Below the pieces are notes generated by a model. It did no database searches, was not told the DNA's origin, and saw only the letters and a program-made list of their open reading frames with translations. From contig DIWF01000031.1 in assembly GCA_002422545.1 (NCBI GenBank), positions 1 through 37,071 on the forward strand: 37,071 bases of DNA, read 5' to 3'. A program made the translations under genes and the position numbers. The DNA is from Firmicutes bacterium UBA6113. Its GTDB lineage: Bacteria; Bacillota; Clostridia; Tissierellales; Sedimentibacteraceae. Below are positions 32,606 to 37,071 of the stretch, one piece after another. Position 1 is the first letter of the stretch. Every line of letters starts with the position of its first letter.

Positions 32606-33871
32606 ATGAGATTAAATAAAAACATGTACATCCTTGTAATATTGCTGATAATATGCATATCATTGGTTGCAGTCTTTGGTGTAAATGCAGGATCGGTTCA
32701 AATCAAGGGAATGAAGGAAATAAGATTTGGAATTGACATAAGAGGCGGAGTAGAAGCGGTGTTTGAACCATCGGACCTGGACAGGGTTCCTACAGCAAGC
32801 GAGCTCGAATCAGCAAAAATCATAATGGAAACAAGAATGGATGCTCAGAACATTCTGGACAGAGAAATTACTGTAGACAATAACAACGGACAAATAATAG
32901 TAAGATTTCCATGGAAATCTGGTGAAACAAATTTCAATCCTCAGGCAGCAATTGCTGAACTTGGTGAAACAGCAAGACTTACTTTCAGGGACCCGGATGG
33001 AAATATTCTGGTGGAAGGTAAGGACGTGAAGGAAAGTGTCGTGCAGCTTGACAAAAAAACAGGTAAACCTGTGGTAACATTAGTGTTCAATAACGAGGGA
33101 GCAAAACAGTTTGCAGATGCTACAGAAAGACTTGTAGGCAAAAGAATATCCATTTACATGGATGAAACATTGATTTCGGCTCCTAATGTAAAAGAAAAAA
33201 TATCTGGAGGAAACTCTGTAATCAGCGATATAGGAAGCGTTGAGGAAGCAAAGGACCTTTCTGACAAAATAAACTCGGGTGCTCTTCCTTTCTCACTGGT
33301 ATCAAAAAATCACAGCACCATAACGCCTACATTGGGTTCAGGAGCTCTCGATGTTATGATAAAGGCAGGAATACTGGCATTTGCATTTGTATGTCTGTTC
33401 ATGATTTTCTACTACAGAATATTGGGATTTGTTGCATGCCTGGCTATTATTCTTCAGATATCAATCCAGATGCTTGCCCTTTCAATACCTCAGGTAACTC
33501 TTACTCTCACAGGCATCGCAGGTATAATTCTGTCCATCGGAATGGGAGTTGATGCCAACGTAATAATTGCTGAAAGAATAAGAGAAGAACTGAGGGCCGG
33601 AAGGTCTTTGGGATATTGCATAGACACAGGATACAAGAAGGCATTTTCAGCAGTTTTTGATGGAAACATAACAACAATAGCAGCAGCCATAATAATGATG
33701 ATATTTGGAACAGGTTCAATGCTTTCATTTGGCTACACTTTGATGGTTGGATGTATTCTTAACTTTGTTTCAGGAGTGACTGCATCACAAATAATTTCTA
33801 AATCAATGAGCATGAACGATGCGTTCGCAAAAAAATCCCTTTATGGGGTTAAAGTTAAGGAGGCAAAATAA
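32606..33871 (+). CDS. secD: protein translocase subunit SecD
   Basis: A 421-residue RND-type membrane protein that, with SecF, uses the proton or sodium gradient to pull exported proteins across the membrane. The P1 region starts after the first span with the FGIDIRGGV motif, and the last five helices contain GMGVDANVIIAERIREE, with the aspartate needed for ion coupling. An AGGAGG site precedes ATG. The stop codon overlaps the secF start in TAATG, so the pair is translationally coupled. Shorter than E. coli SecD but normal for Firmicutes with separate secD and secF. Confidence 0.95.
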   Translation: MRLNKNMYILVILLIICISLVAVFGVNAGSVQIKGMKEIRFGIDIRGGVEAVFEPSDLDRVPTASELESAKIIMETRMDAQNILDREITVDNNNGQIIVRFPWKSGETNFNPQAAIAELGETARLTFRDPDGNILVEGKDVKESVVQLDKKTGKPVVTLVFNNEGAKQFADATERLVGKRISIYMDETLISAPNVKEKISGGNSVISDIGSVEEAKDLSDKINSGALPFSLVSKNHSTITPTLGSGALDVMIKAGILAFAFVCLFMIFYYRILGFVACLAIILQISIQMLALSIPQVTLTLTGIAGIILSIGMGVDANVIIAERIREELRAGRSLGYCIDTGYKKAFSAVFDGNITTIAAAIIMMIFGTGSMLSFGYTLMVGCILNFVSGVTASQIISKSMSMNDAFAKKSLYGVKVKEAK

Positions 33872-34779
33872 TGATTAAATTTTATCAGAAAAGAAAAATA
33901 TTTTTTGCTATATCCTCTGCTATAATGGCAATAGGCATAATTGCATTGTTTATAAACGGAGTTAATTTGTCCATTCAGTTCAAGGGAGGGGCAATCATAA
34001 AATATTCATACACAGGTGAAATGGATGCTGAAATAGCAGCAGACAAGGCAACTGAAATATTAAACAGAAACACGGAAGTTCAGCTTACAGAAGACCTGGC
34101 TACCCACAGCAAGAAAATTGTATTCAACCTGTCAGGCAACAACGGACTCGATGCTAACGATCAGGATACGCTTGACAAAGAGCTTAAAAAAGCATTTCCC
34201 GATGCTCAGCTTGAATTGTCTGAATCCAATGTGGTACAGCCGTTCATAGGCAAGAGATTCCTTACAAACGGTCTTATAGCTTTGGGGCTTACATCATTGT
34301 TCATAATAATTTATGTTCGTTTCAGATTCCAAAAAATATCAGGGCTTTCCGCAGGTGTTATAGGATTAATAGCTCTGGTTCACGATGTGCTGGTGGTGTT
34401 CTTCATATTTGTAATATTCAAAATGCCTATTAATGACTCATTTATAGCAGTAACTCTGACAATAATAGGTTATTCAATCAACGACACCATAGTTATTTAT
34501 GACCGAATAAGAGAAAACAAACCTTATTTTCAAAAGAAAACATTCGAGGAGCTTGTTGACACAAGCATCAACCAGTCTCTTTCAAGATCCATCAACACAA
34601 GCATAACAACAGGCATAAGCATTTTGATTGTATGCATACTGGCATTTGCCTACAACATTGATTCAATCAAGACTTTTGCCATACCAATGCTTGTTGGGGT
34701 TATAAGCGGCTGCTATTCAACAGTATGTCTTGCAGGCCCAATGCTGGTTATGTGGCATAAGAGACAACAAGAAGCATAA
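33871..34779 (+). CDS. secF: protein translocase subunit SecF
   Basis: A 302-residue partner of SecD in the SecYEG accessory complex. The first span is followed by the FKGGAIIKYSY motif; later helices carry the GYSINDTIVIYDRIRE segment typical of SecF. Six membrane spans are visible. It overlaps secD by one base and is followed after 16 bases by a thioesterase gene, probably in the same transcript. Confidence 0.95.
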   Translation: MIKFYQKRKIFFAISSAIMAIGIIALFINGVNLSIQFKGGAIIKYSYTGEMDAEIAADKATEILNRNTEVQLTEDLATHSKKIVFNLSGNNGLDANDQDTLDKELKKAFPDAQLELSESNVVQPFIGKRFLTNGLIALGLTSLFIIIYVRFRFQKISGLSAGVIGLIALVHDVLVVFFIFVIFKMPINDSFIAVTLTIIGYSINDTIVIYDRIRENKPYFQKKTFEELVDTSINQSLSRSINTSITTGISILIVCILAFAYNIDSIKTFAIPMLVGVISGCYSTVCLAGPMLVMWHKRQQEA

Positions 34780-34795
34780 TATGTGGAGGTTTTAA

Positions 34796-35215
34796 ATGAA
34801 GGAGTATATTTGTTCCAGATTGGTAAAATCAGAAGATTTGAATCATCACGGCACTTTGTTCGCAGGACGCACAGCGGAATGGTTTGTAGAGTCTGCATTC
34901 ATTGCAGCTGCTTCAACAATAGGCGATCCTGAAAAAGTTGTATGCCTCAATATTCATGGCTTTGTATTCAGAACTCCAATCAACAGGGGAGAGATAGTAA
35001 AATTCACCAGCAAGGTTGCACACGTTGGAAAGACAAGTATAGTTGTGTACACCAGACTAGACATGGAGCTTAGCAAAATCCAGCCTGTTGAAGGGTTTAT
35101 AACATTCATTTCAGTAGATGCAGAAGGCAAGAAAGTTCCTCATGGACTTGTGATGGATGATCCAAAAGATGAAGAAGAACTTGAAGTAAGAGAAAGAGCA
35201 AAAAACTTAAAATAA
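34796..35215 (+). CDS. hotdog-fold acyl-CoA thioesterase
   Basis: A 139-residue hotdog enzyme of the YciA/YkhA group, which hydrolyses acyl-CoA to free acid and CoA in the cytosol. The conserved NHHGTLFAGRTAEWFVE start of the central helix, the LNIHGFVFRTPINRGEIV block and the VGKTSIVVYTRLD strand are all in place. GGAGG precedes ATG, and a double hairpin terminator follows, so it closes the oadB-secDF line. The chain-length preference cannot be told. Confidence 0.85.
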   Translation: MKEYICSRLVKSEDLNHHGTLFAGRTAEWFVESAFIAAASTIGDPEKVVCLNIHGFVFRTPINRGEIVKFTSKVAHVGKTSIVVYTRLDMELSKIQPVEGFITFISVDAEGKKVPHGLVMDDPKDEEELEVRERAKNLK

Positions 35216-35221
35216 TTAATG

Positions 35222-35246
35222 TAGGGGAGGACCTCGTGTCCTCCCG
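35222..35246. repeat. GTAGGGG-type hairpin repeat
   Basis: GGGAGGAC (35225-35232) and GTCCTCCC (35238-35245) with a CTCGT loop, opening with GTAGGGG. From memory, hairpins of this GTAGGGGNGN...CCCG form are dispersed in Clostridia. No T-run follows. Confidence 0.45.
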
Positions 35247-35270
35247 AAGATAACAAAATTAATTGTTTGG

Positions 35271-35296
35271 GGAGAAGATAAATCTTCTCCTTTTTT
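35271..35296 (+). terminator. terminator of the secDF-thioesterase transcript
   Basis: A 9-bp stem (GGAGAAGAT at 35271-35279, ATCTTCTCC at 35282-35290) is followed by TTTTTT. Confidence 0.88.
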
Positions 35297-35315
35297 CATT
35301 TAAATAATACAAAAG

Positions 35316-35344
35316 TTGATAACTTTCGATAAATGTGATAAAAT
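35316..35344 (+). promoter_or_regulatory. sigma-A promoter of recX
   Basis: TTGATA (35316-35321), 17 bases, TAAAAT (35339-35344); the start of transcription would be about 20 bases before the ATG. No LexA box is seen. Confidence 0.7.
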
Positions 35345-35368
35345 ATATAAAATTATTCCGAGGGAAAT

Positions 35369-36019
35369 ATGAAAAAAATAACTAAAATCGAATATCAAAA
35401 AAAGAACAAAGACAGGCTTAACATTTACCTTGATGACAGCTATGCGTTTGCTGTTGACATGAATGTTATGATAAAATATTCCCTTGCAAAGGACATGGAA
35501 ATAGAGGATGATTTCATAAGTGAAATATTAACTGCAGAGGAAGAAATGAATGTATACAACTATGCAGTCAACTTGCTTTCAAGAGCTCCAAAAAGCGAAA
35601 AAGAGCTTAAGGTCAAAATGCAGGACAAGGGTTATGACTTAATCTTCATTGAAAATGCAATTAAGAAACTAAAAGAACAAAGATACATCGACGACGAAAG
35701 ATACAGTGAAATGTTCATTAGCAGCAAAATAAATATATCAAAAGACGGCAGACGAAAAATAAAAGAAGCATTGTACAACAAGGGAATAAATAAGGAAATA
35801 ATAGATGAAAAACTGAGCAGTGTTTCTGAAGAAGAGGAAATTGAAAGAGCATTTTTGCTGGCAAAAAAAAAGCTTGCTTCAATGAAGGAAGAGGATACCC
35901 GCAAAAAAACGCTCAAATTGTCGAATTACTTAATTAACAAGGGATTTGAATACAACACTGTAAAAAAGGCAGTGTCAAATCTTTTAAATGGAAACTTTGA
36001 TGAGTTTGACGAGTACTAA
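35369..36019 (+). CDS. recX: RecX regulatory protein
   Basis: A 216-residue all-helical protein built of three-helix repeats that binds RecA filaments and limits or modulates recombination. The RAPKSEKELKVKM, QRYIDDERYSEMFI and GRRKIKEAL motifs are typical. Length is in the usual Firmicute range. It has its own promoter and, unlike in many genomes, is not next to recA in this window. A weak GAGGGA site precedes the ATG. Confidence 0.92.
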   Translation: MKKITKIEYQKKNKDRLNIYLDDSYAFAVDMNVMIKYSLAKDMEIEDDFISEILTAEEEMNVYNYAVNLLSRAPKSEKELKVKMQDKGYDLIFIENAIKKLKEQRYIDDERYSEMFISSKINISKDGRRKIKEALYNKGINKEIIDEKLSSVSEEEEIERAFLLAKKKLASMKEEDTRKKTLKLSNYLINKGFEYNTVKKAVSNLLNGNFDEFDEY

Positions 36020-36052
36020 ACTTAAATTTGACAGGATATGACTTAGGGGGGC

Positions 36053-36949
36053 GTGAATATGATAGAATTTATCAATTATATTTCAGATGCATTGATAAAA
36101 TGCAGAGTTGTAAGGGGAGAGAGAGGAAAGGTTGATTTGGTCACAATTTTTGCCAACAATAAAGTTGAGGACATAACAGGTTCGAGGCCGGATGTTCTGG
36201 TGGGTCAAAGTATGACAATGCTTTTTCCGCAGCTTTCAGATTCTTTGTTTGACTGGCCTAGAATTTTAAGCGAAGCTGCTATGACAAATGAACATAAAAT
36301 AATTGAACAGTATTTTCCAACCTTTGAAAAATACTTGAAGCTAAGCATTTTCGGATATAAGAATGACACATTTTTTGTTGCAATACAGGATGTTACAGAA
36401 AAAAAGGAAATCAGAAGAATTGTTCTGGAAAAGGACAGACAAATAAGGCATCTTGAAAATGAAATAAAATCAAGAGCAAACGTGGACATGCTCACAAGAC
36501 TTTACAATTTTCAGTTCATGATAGACTGCATAAACAACAGCATAGCATCATATAAAGAAGAAGGCGTTAACTTCTGCATGCTTATAATAGACATTGATGA
36601 TTTCAAGACATTCAATCTTAGCTACGGCATAAACACAGGAGATAAGGTTCTTCAGGATTATGCCCACATACTTATTTCTGTAATTAGAAAAATAGATGTT
36701 GCTGGAAGATATGAAAATGACAAATTCATAGTTGTAATGAACAACGTGGACATTGACATAGCCAAGCTGATGGTTGAAAAAGTAAAAATGGAAACAAAAA
36801 ATTACAACCTTAACATTAATAACACAAGACTGAGCACAAGCGGCGCCCTGGTGGAATATAGCGGAGAAACAATCGAAGAGTTGTTCAGCAAGGCAGAAGC
36901 GCTGCTCGTAAAGGCCCAGTCCATGGGAAAAGGAATAATATTGTCATAA
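36053..36949 (+). CDS. PAS-GGDEF protein with a degenerate active-site motif
   Basis: A 298-residue cytosolic signalling protein. Residues about 1-120 look like a PAS sensor (ITGSRPDVLVGQSM...IQDVTEKKE), a coiled linker follows (about 120-145), and the rest is a GGDEF fold starting at DMLTRLYN with the metal-binding DIDDFKTFN in place. The catalytic GGDEF signature reads ENDKF at 221-225, so the enzyme probably does not make cyclic-di-GMP and may instead act as a receptor or regulator. Start is GTG at 36053, or ATG two codons later; the AGGGGGG site fits either. It lies 33 bases after recX with no obvious terminator between. Confidence 0.82.
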   Translation: MNMIEFINYISDALIKCRVVRGERGKVDLVTIFANNKVEDITGSRPDVLVGQSMTMLFPQLSDSLFDWPRILSEAAMTNEHKIIEQYFPTFEKYLKLSIFGYKNDTFFVAIQDVTEKKEIRRIVLEKDRQIRHLENEIKSRANVDMLTRLYNFQFMIDCINNSIASYKEEGVNFCMLIIDIDDFKTFNLSYGINTGDKVLQDYAHILISVIRKIDVAGRYENDKFIVVMNNVDIDIAKLMVEKVKMETKNYNLNINNTRLSTSGALVEYSGETIEELFSKAEALLVKAQSMGKGIILS

Positions 36950-37027
36950 GTTTAATCCTAAGCGTTGAGAAGTATACTAATTAGAAATTATGAACTATGC
37001 CATAAAAAAGGGGATGCGAGCATAAAG

Positions 37028-37071
37028 TGCACCCCAAATGTTAGACAAAAATAACTAACATTTGGAGGTGC
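37028..37071 (+). mobile_element. probable left end of an IS3-type element, cut by the window edge
   Basis: The end of the window starts with TGCACCCCAAATGTTAG, and arms 37029-37044 and 37055-37071 pair with one bulged A. TGGAGGTGC at the very end would serve as a ribosome site for an ORF beginning beyond the window. The pattern resembles IS3/IS150-group ends that I recall in Clostridia, but no transposase is visible. The 78 bases before it (36950-37027) show nothing I can name. Confidence 0.45.

Overview
The window looks like chromosome of a low-GC anaerobic Firmicute (class Clostridia, perhaps Tissierellia or Sedimentibacter-like; the genus is a guess). Reasons: AT-rich DNA with strong GGAGG-type ribosome binding sites, frequent GTG and TTG starts, a Gram-positive LexA box, a sodium-pump decarboxylase beta subunit, a PRK06851-type ATPase, and copper-amine-oxidase-like stalk domains on a cell-wall hydrolase. 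I saw no rRNA, tRNA or CRISPR array, and no gene-free stretch over 300 bases; the longest gaps (about 230-290 bp) are described under the sites in them.

Region 1 (1-4.6 kb) is a metal and nitrosative/redox stress block. A stand-alone HMA protein, a P1B metal ATPase and a Crp/Fnr regulator form one operon. It is followed by a convergent RIC (ScdA/YtfE) iron-sulfur repair gene and an OsmC-like gene. FNR-type TTGAT-N4-ATCAA boxes lie in front of the operon and in the RIC/osmC intergenic region, so this is probably a small autoregulated regulon. The osmC terminator carries a MITE-like palindromic insertion.

Region 2 (4.6-13.7 kb) is housekeeping: a secreted glucosaminidase; rph, an XTP/dITP pyrophosphatase and a YfcE-type phosphoesterase, translationally coupled; and uvrB-uvrA behind a LexA box.

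Region 3 (13.7-28.3 kb) is the accessory part and the best candidate for an undescribed system. It holds a DUF917 protein, an unknown-domain/AroM fusion, a six-gene minus-strand operon (Asp/Glu/hydantoin-type racemase, DUF1177, OPT transporter, two M29/NicX-like metalloenzymes, pepD), a PucR regulator, a decayed aroM, a permease and a P-loop ATPase. The likely theme is PucR-controlled uptake and breakdown of a peptide-like or cyclic nitrogen compound; the substrate is unknown.

Region 4 (28.5-37 kb) has topB, oadB with a 40-residue gamma-like protein, an unknown membrane protein, secD-secF, a hotdog thioesterase, recX, and a PAS-GGDEF protein with a degenerate active-site motif. The last bases look like the left end of an IS3-type element cut by the window edge.
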